Origin: CAVQBP01 sp964448105
Lineage (GTDB): Bacteria > Bacteroidota > Ignavibacteria > Ignavibacteriales > Ignavibacteriaceae
Reading direction: 5' to 3'
Length of the DNA stretch: 16,915 bases
Assembly (NCBI GenBank): GCA_964448105.1
Contig: CAYUVK010000112.1
Coordinates: 1 to 16,915 of the forward strand
Shown: piece by piece, positions 7,469 through 15,752 of the stretch
Layout: every line of letters starts with the position of its first letter
Numbering within the stretch: position 1 is the first letter of the stretch
Program-made: the position numbers and the translations under genes
The notes under the pieces: model-generated
What the model was told of the DNA's origin: nothing
Database searches by the model: none
Seen by the model: only the letters and a program-made list of their open reading frames with translations

Positions 7469-8986
7469 TTGAATAAATTAGCCGTATTAAGCGTATCGGA
7501 TAAATCAAACATAGTCGAATTTGCACAATCATTAATAGATCTTAAATACAAAATAATTGCCACCGGAAATACCGCAAAACTTTTATCATCCAAAGGAATA
7601 AATGTGACTGAAGTTAGCAATTTTACAGGTTTCCCGGAAATTTTTGACGGAAGAGTTAAAACGCTTCACCCCAAAATACTGGGTGGAATTCTATTCCGGA
7701 GAGATAATGAAACTGATAAAAAGGAAGCCGAACAGAATGATATTTCGGCAATAGATATTGTCTGTGTTAATTTATATCCATTTGTTAAAACTGCTGAAAA
7801 TCCTAATTCAGATTTGGATACTATTATCGAGAATATAGATATCGGTGGACCGACTTTAATTAGAGCGGCTGCTAAAAATTATAAATATGTTACTGTTTTA
7901 ACAGATCCCTCCCAATATTCCGGTTTGATTGATGAACTTAAAAAGGGTAATATAAACATCGAAACAAGAAAGAATTTAGCAGTTGAAGCTTTTAACCATA
8001 CTGCATATTACGATACTTATATTTCTAAGTTTTTAGAAGAAAAATTCTCACACCCGACTAACCATTTCAGTATAAATTTAATTAAAGGAAAAGAATTACG
8101 TTATGGTGAGAATCCACATCAACAAGCAGCTTTATATGGAAACTTTAATTCTTATTTTGATGTTTTTCATGGCAAAGAGTTATCTTACAATAATATAAAT
8201 GATTTAGTAGCTGCAGTAGAATTAGTTGAAGATCTGGGAAATAATACCTGTGCAATAATTAAGCATATGAATCCGGCAGGTGCTGCAAAAGGGAAAGATT
8301 CAGTTGATGCATATCAAAAAGCTTTAAAATGCGATCCGGTCTCGGCATTTGGCGGCATTGTTACCTTTTCTTCTATTGTTGATGAGAAGGTAGCAGAACT
8401 TTTAAATGATATATTTCTTGAAATTATTTGTGCACCTAACTATACTGAGGGTGCTGTCGATATTTTAACTAAGAAGAAGAATAGAAGACTCTTAAAACAA
8501 TTGAAATCAGTTAGGGAATCAAAAGTTAATTTTAGAAATATCCCTGGTGGTGCAATTGTTCAAGATGCTGACCATATAACTTTGGATGAAAGTTCATTAA
8601 AAACGGCAACTACAAAAGAACCGACAAAATCTGAGCTGGAAGATCTTTTCTTTGCCTGGATTGTTGCAAAACATACTAAATCAAATGCAATTGTTTTTGT
8701 AAAAGATAAGGCTACATTAGGTGTTGGTGGCGGGCAAATGTCTCGATTAGATTCGGCTAAAATAGCTGCAATGAAAGCGAAAGAGTATGGTCTTGATTTG
8801 AAAGGTTCTGTTGCTGCTTCCGATGCTTTCTTCCCGTTTCCGGATACTCTATTAGAAATAATTAAATGTGGTGTAACTTCTGTTATTCAGCCGGGAGGTT
8901 CTGTTAGAGATAATGAAGTTATTGAAGCTGCAAATCAGAATAATATTTCAATGGTCTTTACAGGTATTAGACATTTTAAACACTAG
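7469..8986 (+). CDS. purH: Bifunctional AICAR transformylase / IMP cyclohydrolase
   Basis: Catalyses the last two steps of IMP synthesis: formylation of AICAR, then ring closure. The 505 residues contain both domains. The N-terminal cyclohydrolase domain (about 1-195) has GNTAKLLSSKGI and FDGRVKTLHPKILGGIL. The C-terminal transformylase domain has ELSYNNINDLVAAVELV, the catalytic Lys-His in KHMNPAG, DPVSAFGGIVTF, and VGGGQMSRLDSA near the end. The usual KHNNPCG motif reads KHMNPAG here; the Lys-His pair is kept. The start is TTG, with GGAAG nine bases upstream; an ATG at 7453 runs into a TGA after four codons and is out of consideration. An 87-bp gap precedes mreB, an arrangement familiar in Bacteroidota. 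Confidence 0.96.
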   Translation: MNKLAVLSVSDKSNIVEFAQSLIDLKYKIIATGNTAKLLSSKGINVTEVSNFTGFPEIFDGRVKTLHPKILGGILFRRDNETDKKEAEQNDISAIDIVCVNLYPFVKTAENPNSDLDTIIENIDIGGPTLIRAAAKNYKYVTVLTDPSQYSGLIDELKKGNINIETRKNLAVEAFNHTAYYDTYISKFLEEKFSHPTNHFSINLIKGKELRYGENPHQQAALYGNFNSYFDVFHGKELSYNNINDLVAAVELVEDLGNNTCAIIKHMNPAGAAKGKDSVDAYQKALKCDPVSAFGGIVTFSSIVDEKVAELLNDIFLEIICAPNYTEGAVDILTKKKNRRLLKQLKSVRESKVNFRNIPGGAIVQDADHITLDESSLKTATTKEPTKSELEDLFFAWIVAKHTKSNAIVFVKDKATLGVGGGQMSRLDSAKIAAMKAKEYGLDLKGSVAASDAFFPFPDTLLEIIKCGVTSVIQPGGSVRDNEVIEAANQNNISMVFTGIRHFKH

Positions 8987-9073
8987 TGGAAAATGGATGA
9001 TGGCAGATGTAAAATTTTTTTTAGTTTATTTTTAATAATTTGAAATTGTAATTCTTAGAATACAAGAGGCTTT

Positions 9074-10099
9074 ATGGGATTTCTTGATTTTTTTTCTGCA
9101 GATATAGCCATTGATCTTGGCACAGCCAATACTCTAATTTGGGTTAAGGGTAAAGGTATTGTATTAAATGAACCTTCTATTGTAGCTTTCGACAAAAATA
9201 CAAAAAAAATTATCGCACTTGGGAATAAAGCAAAAGAAATGCAGGGAAGAGAGCATAAAGAGATTAGAGTAACACGTCCTATGAGAGATGGTGTTATTGC
9301 AGATTTTGAAATTGCCGAAGGAATGATTAGAGCTTTTATAAAAAAAGTTAAAGGTGGTGCATTTGCAAGTAAAAGGGTAGTTGTTGCTGTTCCTAGCGGT
9401 GTAACTGAAGTTGAAAAAAGAGCTGTAAGAGATAGTGCGGAACATGCCGGTGCAAAAGAAGTGCATCTTATCGCAGAGCCGATGGCGGCTGCTATTGGAA
9501 TCGGGATTGATGTTGAAGCCGCGGTTGGAAATATGATTATTGATATTGGAGGAGGTACAACAGAAATTGCTATTATTGCATTATCCGGAATTGTAAATGA
9601 AGAATCAATAAGAATTGCCGGCGATGAAATGAATTATGCCATAATGCAGTTCTTTAAGAAGAATCATAATATATTAATTGGTGAAAGAACAGCAGAAGCA
9701 ATTAAATGTGAAGTTGGTTCGGCAGTCCCATTGAAAGAAGAAATAACTATCCAGGTTAAAGGCAGGGATTTAGTTGGAGGCATACCGAAAACCACAGAAG
9801 TCAGCTCAGTTGAAATTAGAGAAGCTCTTTCAGAAGCTATTTCTCAAATTGTAGATGCGGTCAGACAATCCCTGGAAAGAACGCCGCCTGAACTTTCTGC
9901 GGATATTTTAGATCGTGGTGTTATGATAACCGGTGGTGGTGCTTTACTAAAAGGTCTCGATGAAAGGATCCGGATGGAAACTAATCTCCCGGTTAATGTT
10001 GCAGAGGATCCTTTAACTGCTGTTGTTCGCGGGGCTGGAAAGGTAATAGAAAATTTAAATCATTATTCAAAAGTATTAATTCGTAATAGAAGATATTAA
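9074..10099 (+). CDS. mreB: Rod shape-determining actin homologue MreB
   Basis: Bacterial actin that polymerises on the inner face of the cytoplasmic membrane and positions the wall-elongation machinery. The 341 residues match the family length. An amphipathic N-terminus (MGFLDFFS) would serve for membrane binding. The actin-type ATPase motifs are phosphate 1 IDLGTANT (13-20), the catalytic-loop segment IAEPMAAAIG, phosphate 2 IDIGGGTTEIA (156-166) and the adenosine motif VMITGGGALLKGL. The ATG has AAGAGG a few bases upstream. Its stop overlaps the mreC start by one base (TAATG), which couples their translation. It is the first gene of the shape cluster. Confidence 0.97.
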   Translation: MGFLDFFSADIAIDLGTANTLIWVKGKGIVLNEPSIVAFDKNTKKIIALGNKAKEMQGREHKEIRVTRPMRDGVIADFEIAEGMIRAFIKKVKGGAFASKRVVVAVPSGVTEVEKRAVRDSAEHAGAKEVHLIAEPMAAAIGIGIDVEAAVGNMIIDIGGGTTEIAIIALSGIVNEESIRIAGDEMNYAIMQFFKKNHNILIGERTAEAIKCEVGSAVPLKEEITIQVKGRDLVGGIPKTTEVSSVEIREALSEAISQIVDAVRQSLERTPPELSADILDRGVMITGGGALLKGLDERIRMETNLPVNVAEDPLTAVVRGAGKVIENLNHYSKVLIRNRRY

Positions 10100-10938
10100 T
10101 GTTTCGACTCTTTAGCCGTTTATGGTCAAGTTTTAAAGAATATATTGTTCTTGTAGTTTTAGTAATAGTCAGCTTTTTCTCCCTTTCTATAAATCAAAAA
10201 CCTGAAATAAAAAATATTCGTGCAATAGCTTTTGGGAGTTTTGCAGCAGTTACTTCCATTGTTTCCGATCTGATTAATATAACAAAAATAAAAAGTGAAA
10301 ATAAGCAGTTAAGAGAAGTGAATGCAAATCTTATGCTGCAGGTTAATAGGCTGCGTGAATATGGACTTCAAAATGAAGAACTGAAAAACCTTCTCAAAAT
10401 AAAAGATTCTCTTAATTACCCTTTAATTCCGGCTTCTATAGTTTCAAAATCTTTTTCCAAAGTTCAAGGTAGCATAACATTGAATGCAGGTATTAAAGAT
10501 GGTGTCAAACCGGGTATGCCGGTAATTAATGATCAAGGATTAATTGGTATTGTTTATAATGCTTCCAGAGATTATTCAATAGCAAGGACGTTAAGGAATT
10601 TTGATTTAAAAATAACTGTAAAAGATCAACGAAGCAGAATTGATGGTATAATGAAATGGAACGGCGAAAACCTTGTTATTGTTAACGTACCTAAAACTTA
10701 TGATGTGGAACCGGGTGACCGTATAATTACAAGTGATTTAAGTTCAATAGTGCCTGTCCCGCTTCCGGTGGGTATTGTTACCGGTTTAAGCAACATAAAA
10801 ACAGGGATATTCAACGAAGTAAAAGTAAAACCTTTCGTTGATTTTGTTAGAGTAGAAAATGTTTTCATTCTTGGAATAGTGGAAAGTAAACAGATAAATA
10901 ATTTGGAATTAAATTTTTATAATAGAAATGAAAACTGA
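10099..10938 (+). CDS. mreC: Rod shape-determining protein MreC
   Basis: Periplasmic scaffold of the elongasome that links MreB and MreD to PBP2 and RodA. The 279 residues show the standard layout: a short cytoplasmic start, one transmembrane helix at about 14-31 (YIVLVVLVIVSFFSLSI), a coiled coil at about 60-102 (SENKQLREVNANLMLQVNRL and following), then the beta-rich MreC core with GIKDGVKPGMPVINDQGLIG (131-150) and a second barrel containing VEPGDRIITSDLSSIVP and PVGIVTG. The start codon overlaps the mreB stop. The last 11 bp overlap mreD. Recognition rests on architecture, core motifs and position. Confidence 0.95.
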   Translation: MFRLFSRLWSSFKEYIVLVVLVIVSFFSLSINQKPEIKNIRAIAFGSFAAVTSIVSDLINITKIKSENKQLREVNANLMLQVNRLREYGLQNEELKNLLKIKDSLNYPLIPASIVSKSFSKVQGSITLNAGIKDGVKPGMPVINDQGLIGIVYNASRDYSIARTLRNFDLKITVKDQRSRIDGIMKWNGENLVIVNVPKTYDVEPGDRIITSDLSSIVPVPLPVGIVTGLSNIKTGIFNEVKVKPFVDFVRVENVFILGIVESKQINNLELNFYNRNEN

Positions 10939-11416
10939 TTACATATTTGCTGTTCTATTATTCTTCCCGCTGCTTGTTATTCAAACAACAATTGTTCCTC
11001 TCATAGCTATAAATGGCATTATTCCGGATTTAATTATAATCCTTTTAGTATTTTATACACTTAAGCTGGGGCAGCTGCATGGGACAATTCTCGGATTTAT
11101 TTACGGGCTTTTATTCGATCTTATAACGGGCGGATTGCTGGGAAGTTCTATGCTTTCAAAAACTATAACCGGCTTTGTTACAGGTTATTTTTATAATGAA
11201 AACAAAAAAGATATTTATTTAAAATCCTTATCATTCTCTCTTATTGTTTTATTAGGCTCAACAGTTGATTCTTTTATCCTGTCTTTTTTCTCTACTACCG
11301 ATCTGAATATCTCTATTACAACTTTTTTTATAGAACAGGGAATTTTGCCTGGAATTTATACTACAGTGTTTAGTATAATAGTGATAGTATTCTATCCAAG
11401 GAGAATGATCGATTGA
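10928..11416 (+). CDS. mreD: Rod shape-determining membrane protein MreD
   Basis: Polytopic inner-membrane partner of MreC in the elongasome. The 162 residues are very hydrophobic, with about five or six predicted membrane helices (near 6-25, 30-47, 50-70, 76-90, 98-118 and 137-156). The family-like segments IIPDLIIILLVFYTLKLG and GFIYGLLFDLITGGLLGSSM, including the conserved G-x-x-x-G-L-x-x-D pattern, are present. MreD sequences are poorly conserved, so its position between mreC and the PBP2 gene is the strongest support. It overlaps mreC by 11 bp. Its stop shares four bases with the TTG start of the PBP2 gene (TTGA). Confidence 0.92.
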   Translation: MKTDYIFAVLLFFPLLVIQTTIVPLIAINGIIPDLIIILLVFYTLKLGQLHGTILGFIYGLLFDLITGGLLGSSMLSKTITGFVTGYFYNENKKDIYLKSLSFSLIVLLGSTVDSFILSFFSTTDLNISITTFFIEQGILPGIYTTVFSIIVIVFYPRRMID

Positions 11417-13224
11417 AATCTGAAAATTTTGCATCTGAAAGAAGAAAGACCATTGTATATGCCATTATTGTTGGATGTACACTTCTTCTGACTTTTAGGT
11501 TATTCCAGATGCAGATTATTCAGCATAATACTTATGATGAAAAATCGGCAGATAACAGTATTAAATCGATAGAGCAAATCCCTTTAAGAGGAGTCTTTTT
11601 TGATAGGAATGGTGAAGTTGTTGTAAATAATATACCGGCATATACTCTTAGAATAACTCCTGCCTATTATGATACGAAATTAAATAAAATTTTGGAAACT
11701 GTTCTAAATGTTGAAACAGGTTATATTAATAAAATTTTATATAACAACCGGGTTTATTCAAAGTATGTTCCGGTAAGAATTAAGCGCGGTGTTGATTTTA
11801 AAGTGATTTCCTGGTATGAAGAAAATTCTGAAGATCTTCCCGGTGTTGATTATATTGTTGAAATGCAAAGAGGATATCCTGACGGAATTATGGGCTCGCA
11901 TATGTTTGGTTATACTAAGGAAGTTTCGCCTCAGCAATTGAAAAAAGATGATTATTATAAACCTGGAGATTATGTAGGAAATAGCGGTATTGAGAAACAA
12001 TATGAAGACTATTTGCGAGGCGAAAAAGGTTATAAATTCATGCTCGTCGATTCCAAAAGAAAAGAGATTGGAAAATATAAAAATGGAGCTGATGATATAC
12101 CTTCGGAAAAAGGGGATGACCTTGTGCTTTCTATCGATGCCGATGTTCAAAGAGTAGCCGAAGAAGAATTGAAAGGAAAACGAGGTGCTGCTGTTGCAAT
12201 TGAACCGAAAACAGGTGAGGTTTTAGCATTGGTAAGTGCGCCGGATTATGATCTGAATGAATTCTCATATGTTACTTCAAGAGATTACCTGCAAAAATTA
12301 TATGATGATCCTGATAAACCTTTCTTTAACAGGGCCACTATGTCGACTAAACCGCCTGGTTCAACTTTTAAAATCCTTGCTTCCATTGCTGCACTAGATC
12401 TGGGGGTTATTGATACAACTACTACTTTTTATTGCCCCGGTTATTTTACTTTTGGCAGAATTTTTAAATGTGATGGAGTCCATGGTAGTTTAAATGTTGA
12501 ACATGCAATTGAAAAATCATGCAATGTATTTTTTTACAATTTGATATACAAAATAGGCCTTGATAGATGGGCAGCATATGCCAAAAGATTTGGTTTTACA
12601 CAAGAAACCGGGATTGACATTGGTGAAGAAATCCCAGGTTTTATTCCTGATAGTAAATATTATGAAAAACTTTATGGTTCTAATTGGCCTAGGAGTATAA
12701 TGGCAAGCTTAGGTATCGGGCAGGGTGAAGTGAGTGTTACACCTGTCCAGTTAGCTAAATTTGCGGCTTTAGTTGCCAATGATGGTCAATCTTATACTCC
12801 CCATATTGTAAAAGGTTATTTGGAAAACGGTTCAAAAAAATTTGTTCCATTTAAGTTTAAAAAAATAGATATAGGAATTAGTAAGAGAGTTTTTAACATC
12901 GTAAAACGTGGCATGTTTCTGGTTGTTAACGGTGCAGGAACGGCAGCACGTATTAGAATGAAAGAAATACAAATTGCAGGTAAAACCGGTACTGCTCAAA
13001 ATCCTCATGGAAAAGATCATGCTCTTTTTATTGCATTTGCTCCTTATAGCAATCCTAAAATTGCACTTGCAGTTGTTGTTGAGAATGTTGGTTTTGGAGC
13101 AACATACGCTGCCCCAATAGCAAAAAAAATGATTGAAGCATATCTATTAAAGGATAAAATTAAAAAAGAGAATGTCATACCGGATCTTAAAACAAAAATT
13201 ATAGGTGCTTCAATTGCAAATTGA
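11413..13224 (+). CDS. mrdA: Penicillin-binding protein 2 (class B, peptidoglycan transpeptidase)
   Basis: Elongation-specific DD-transpeptidase that cross-links peptidoglycan together with RodA. The 603 residues contain a short cytoplasmic tail, one membrane anchor (about 13-30), a dimerisation/pedestal domain with PLRGVFFDRNGEVVVNN (57-73), and a C-terminal transpeptidase domain. The three penicillin-binding motifs are intact: SxxK at Ser317-Thr-Phe-Lys320, SxN at Ser369-Cys-Asn371, and KTG at Lys524-Thr-Gly526. The start codon is TTG, overlapping the mreD stop, with AAGGAG nine bases upstream (11398-11403) inside mreD; the next Met lies in the anchor helix region, so TTG is well supported. 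The position between mreD and rodA identifies it as PBP2 rather than the divisome FtsI. Confidence 0.96.
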   Translation: MKSENFASERRKTIVYAIIVGCTLLLTFRLFQMQIIQHNTYDEKSADNSIKSIEQIPLRGVFFDRNGEVVVNNIPAYTLRITPAYYDTKLNKILETVLNVETGYINKILYNNRVYSKYVPVRIKRGVDFKVISWYEENSEDLPGVDYIVEMQRGYPDGIMGSHMFGYTKEVSPQQLKKDDYYKPGDYVGNSGIEKQYEDYLRGEKGYKFMLVDSKRKEIGKYKNGADDIPSEKGDDLVLSIDADVQRVAEEELKGKRGAAVAIEPKTGEVLALVSAPDYDLNEFSYVTSRDYLQKLYDDPDKPFFNRATMSTKPPGSTFKILASIAALDLGVIDTTTTFYCPGYFTFGRIFKCDGVHGSLNVEHAIEKSCNVFFYNLIYKIGLDRWAAYAKRFGFTQETGIDIGEEIPGFIPDSKYYEKLYGSNWPRSIMASLGIGQGEVSVTPVQLAKFAALVANDGQSYTPHIVKGYLENGSKKFVPFKFKKIDIGISKRVFNIVKRGMFLVVNGAGTAARIRMKEIQIAGKTGTAQNPHGKDHALFIAFAPYSNPKIALAVVVENVGFGATYAAPIAKKMIEAYLLKDKIKKENVIPDLKTKIIGASIAN

Positions 13225-14443
13225 TTATAAGCTTCAGGATAAATTTGATTTTTCACTCTGGTTGTCCGCTATTATTTTGATTTGTATTGGGCTGGCAGCT
13301 ATTTATAGTTCCACACTGAATAATTCAACTGCAAGTGAAAATTTTGAAAAACAGGTTATCTGGGCTGTTATTTCAATAATTGTTTTTTTTGTTGCATACT
13401 CCTTACCTGTAAATTCGTTTAAGATGATTTCCATCCCTTCATATTTGCTGTCATTATTTTTATTAGCTGTAGTAGTAGTTATTGGACGAAGAGTTTATGG
13501 AGCAAAGAGTTGGATAAATTTAGGAGTTTTTGGATTTCAACCTTCCGAGTTTGCAAAAATCGGAACTATATTAGCCTTAGCATCCTTTCTTAGCAGAAGG
13601 AATACAAATATCGAATCGTTTTTCGATATAATTATGGCTTTGATAGTTGGTTTTATCCCGGTTGTATTAATTTTAATGGAACCGGATATGGGAACAGCTT
13701 TGGTTTTTATTGTTTTGATTCTTACAATGATCTTCTGGAAGGGGATTAGTCTGTTCGGTCTTTTTGTTGTGCTTTCACCGGGATTTGTTGCGCTTTCCTC
13801 TTTATTCGGGATATACTACCTTTTCGGGGCGTTAATAATTGTTCTTGCCGCTTTATTTTTCTTTAAAAAAGATATTTTCTTTAGCGGTTCCATCATGGCG
13901 TTAAACATAGGTGCAGGCTTTTTTACTGATTATGTATATAAAGCATTAAGTCCGCATCAACAAAGAAGGATCCAATCTTTTATAGATCCGTCTGCTGATC
14001 CGCTCGGAGCGGGTTATAATGCAATTCAGGCAAAGGTTGCTATCGGGTCGGGGGGGTTGTTTGGGAAAGGTTTTTTGCATGGTAATCAAACTCAACTCCA
14101 ATTTATTCCCGAACAGTGGACAGATTTTATTTTTTGTGTTATAGGTGAAGAATTTGGTTTCTTTGGAGCTATAATTGTAATGGTTCTTTTCCTTATAATT
14201 TTCTTAAGGATTTTTAGAATTGCTTCTATTGCTAAAGATGAATTTTTAAGTCTTACTTTAATAGGAATACTTTCCGTATTTATAATTCATTTTATAATTA
14301 ATATCGGGATGACCACCGGGATAATGCCTGTAATTGGCATTCCGCTTCCGTTTGTAAGTTATGGTGGAAGTTCATTATTGGTTAATATGTTTATGCTGGG
14401 TATTGTAGGAAATATTTATAGAACAAGAAAAAATTTTTTATAG
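13205..14443 (+). CDS. rodA: Peptidoglycan glycosyltransferase RodA (SEDS family)
   Basis: Polymerises lipid II into glycan strands as the partner of PBP2. The 412 residues are a polytopic membrane protein with about ten helices. SEDS landmarks are GRRVYGAKSWINLG (94-107), FQPSEFAKI, LMEPDMGTAL (157-166), the large extracytoplasmic loop with HQQRRIQSFIDPSADPLGAG, and QWTDFIFCVIGEE, in which Asp307 matches the catalytic Asp of the family, then PLPFVSYGGSSLL near the end. The GTG start at 13205 overlaps the PBP2 gene by 20 bp; an in-frame TTG at 13214 is an alternative start, and neither has a clear ribosome binding site. A run of seven G (14050-14056) falls in the conserved Gly-rich segment; the frame is intact. 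RodA rather than FtsW is favoured by the neighbours. Confidence 0.95.
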   Translation: MLQLQIDYKLQDKFDFSLWLSAIILICIGLAAIYSSTLNNSTASENFEKQVIWAVISIIVFFVAYSLPVNSFKMISIPSYLLSLFLLAVVVVIGRRVYGAKSWINLGVFGFQPSEFAKIGTILALASFLSRRNTNIESFFDIIMALIVGFIPVVLILMEPDMGTALVFIVLILTMIFWKGISLFGLFVVLSPGFVALSSLFGIYYLFGALIIVLAALFFFKKDIFFSGSIMALNIGAGFFTDYVYKALSPHQQRRIQSFIDPSADPLGAGYNAIQAKVAIGSGGLFGKGFLHGNQTQLQFIPEQWTDFIFCVIGEEFGFFGAIIVMVLFLIIFLRIFRIASIAKDEFLSLTLIGILSVFIIHFIINIGMTTGIMPVIGIPLPFVSYGGSSLLVNMFMLGIVGNIYRTRKNFL

Positions 14444-14475
14444 AATGGTAGTTTCTTTAAACAATTTACAGATGA

Positions 14476-15120
14476 ATGAAAATATTAAGTGTAGTAAAGA
14501 AAGATTCTAAAAATGTTGCAGTTTATTTAGATAATGACAGAACTCTATATATTAATTATGAAATATTTATAAAAAACGGGCTAAGGAAAAATGATGAAAT
14601 ATCAGAAAGTGATTTAGATTTTTTAATAAAAGAAAACCAGAAATTTGCGGCAAAGCAGAGAGCTTTCCGTTATCTTGCCAGAAGACATCACTCCGAATAT
14701 GAACTCCGAATCAAATTAAAACAAAAAAAATACAATGAAGATATAATTGAGGGAATTATAAACAATCTAAAAGAAAATAATTATTTAAATGATCTGGAAT
14801 TTGCAAAAATTTTTTCCGAAGAAAATGTTAAAAATAAATTTTGGGGAAAGAATAAGGTAAAAGCAGAGCTTATAAAAAAGGGGATAAGCAGTAATATTAT
14901 TTCACAAGTTCTATTAGAAAAATTTCCGGAAGGAAATGATTTGCAAAATGCAATGGAATTAGCCGGGAAAAAATATAAATCTCTTTCTTCAAGGAATCTT
15001 GAGAAGAAAAAATTAAAAGAGAAAATTTATCAGTACCTGTTCTCGAAAGGATATGATTACGAAACAACTAAAGAAGCAGTTGAAAAATTAATTAGCAGTG
15101 ATGAAGATGATTTAATTTAA
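14476..15120 (+). CDS. recX: RecX family regulatory protein
   Basis: RecX proteins bind RecA filaments and modulate their growth in recombination and the SOS response. The 214 residues are Lys-rich and helical, with three RecX-type tandem repeats. The first includes AFRYLARRHHSEYELRIKLK (63-82), the second YLNDLEFAKIFSEENVKNKF (103-122) and GKNKVKAELIKKGIS, and the third YLFSKGYDYETTKEAVEKL near the C-terminus. An N-terminal beta-strand extension (about 1-50) is seen in longer RecX members. The ATG start lies 32 bases after the rodA stop, so it probably forms the tail of the shape-gene transcript; recA is not in the window. It converges on the Nudix gene with six bases between stops. Confidence 0.9.
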   Translation: MKILSVVKKDSKNVAVYLDNDRTLYINYEIFIKNGLRKNDEISESDLDFLIKENQKFAAKQRAFRYLARRHHSEYELRIKLKQKKYNEDIIEGIINNLKENNYLNDLEFAKIFSEENVKNKFWGKNKVKAELIKKGISSNIISQVLLEKFPEGNDLQNAMELAGKKYKSLSSRNLEKKKLKEKIYQYLFSKGYDYETTKEAVEKLISSDEDDLI

Positions 15121-15126
15121 TCTGTG

Positions 15127-15537
15127 TCATTTAACTTTACTTGTAAGTGAAGTTATCATAGGTGAAACTTCAGGTAAAGAGATATTTGAAGCAGCATCAT
15201 TAATAGAAAACCATTTCCTCTTTCTCAAGTTTTTTTCAGGGTAGTCCTCTAGTATTTTTATAACCTCCATAGAAAATACTTTTATATTTTGCTGGCCGAT
15301 CGATTTTTTTATGGAATACGAACCCAGCTCGATCGTTTCATTTGATCCCGTAACTCCGGCTTCCTCGTAAGCCTCTTTCTTTGCAGATTCAAAAGGAGTT
15401 AAATTGAATTCAATATATCCTTTCGGGATAATCCATTTCTTATTCTTTATCGATGTAATTAATAATACCTCAAGCTGGTTTTCTTTTTTTCTGTAAGGAA
15501 TAACGCCGGATTGATTAAAATTAAATTCTATTTGCAA
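15127..15537 (-). CDS. Nudix hydrolase, diphosphoinositol/Ap4A-like subfamily
   Basis: Nudix enzymes hydrolyse nucleoside diphosphates linked to another moiety; the substrate here is unknown. The 136 residues are a single Nudix domain. The Nudix box spans 40-62, starting GYIEFN and ending KEAYEEAGV. Catalytic Glu55, Glu58 and Glu59 are present, but the box Glu at position 46 is Leu and the usual Arg is Lys54. This variation occurs in the PKG-type subfamily that resembles diphosphoinositol polyphosphate and Ap4A hydrolases, to which the preceding IIPKG and the later RKRKWFSINDAA also point. The start codon is TTG, with GGAA five bases upstream; the next Met is residue 90, so no shorter start would keep the domain. 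It is convergent with recX and divergent from murB. Confidence 0.88.
   Translation of the reverse strand: MQIEFNFNQSGVIPYRKKENQLEVLLITSIKNKKWIIPKGYIEFNLTPFESAKKEAYEEAGVTGSNETIELGSYSIKKSIGQQNIKVFSMEVIKILEDYPEKNLRKRKWFSINDAASNISLPEVSPMITSLTSKVK
15132..15155 (+). terminator. Hairpin at the recX/Nudix convergence
   Basis: TAACTTTACT (15132-15141) pairs with AGTGAAGTTA (15146-15155) around TGTA, giving ten pairs with one T-G wobble. It starts 12 bases after the recX stop and lies within the last codons of the Nudix gene. In the plus-strand RNA the wobble pairs, while in the minus-strand RNA it becomes an A-C mismatch, so the structure better suits the recX side. No T-tract follows, so it is not a standard intrinsic terminator; it may protect the mRNA 3' end or slow polymerase. 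Confidence 0.35.
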
Positions 15538-15598
15538 AACATTTCCGCTAAATTTTTTATAAGATAAAAATAATCATAATAAATTTATTTATCTGTTT

Positions 15599-15632
15599 AA
15601 ATCAAATCTTTTGATTAATGGATTATAAATCC
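15599..15632. promoter_or_regulatory. Two adjacent small palindromes between the Nudix gene and murB
   Basis: AATCAAA and TTTGATT flank TCT (15600-15616), and four bases later GGATT and AATCC flank ATA (15620-15632). They sit in the 215-bp region between divergent genes, where a shared regulator could bind. Both are short and AT-rich and could arise by chance. No gene is seen in 15538-15752. Confidence 0.25.
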
Positions 15633-15734
15633 TTATCGGTTTTTATTAGTTTGGATAAAATAAAATTACAAATTATTCTAGCTTAAATTAATTTATTATA
15701 AATTTCAATTTTCTTCTTTTATATTTATTTTTGT

Positions 15735-15740
15735 TATAAT
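15735..15740 (+). promoter_or_regulatory. Possible -10 element of murB
   Basis: A perfect TATAAT lies 12 bases before the murB ATG. No recognisable -35 hexamer is found 16-18 bases upstream (the sequence there is T/C-rich). If used, the mRNA leader would be only about six bases, close to leaderless, which fits the absence of a Shine-Dalgarno sequence. Confidence 0.28.
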
Positions 15741-15752
15741 TAATATTATCAA

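Noticed and set aside
9164..9466. 100-codon minus-strand open frame inside mreB
   Set aside because: Antisense shadow of a highly conserved gene; Phe/Asn/Cys/Ser-rich product with no sensible domain.
11758..12150. 130-codon open frame on the minus strand inside the PBP2 gene
   Set aside because: It lies opposite a well-supported gene, has no family character, and its composition is that of reversed coding DNA.
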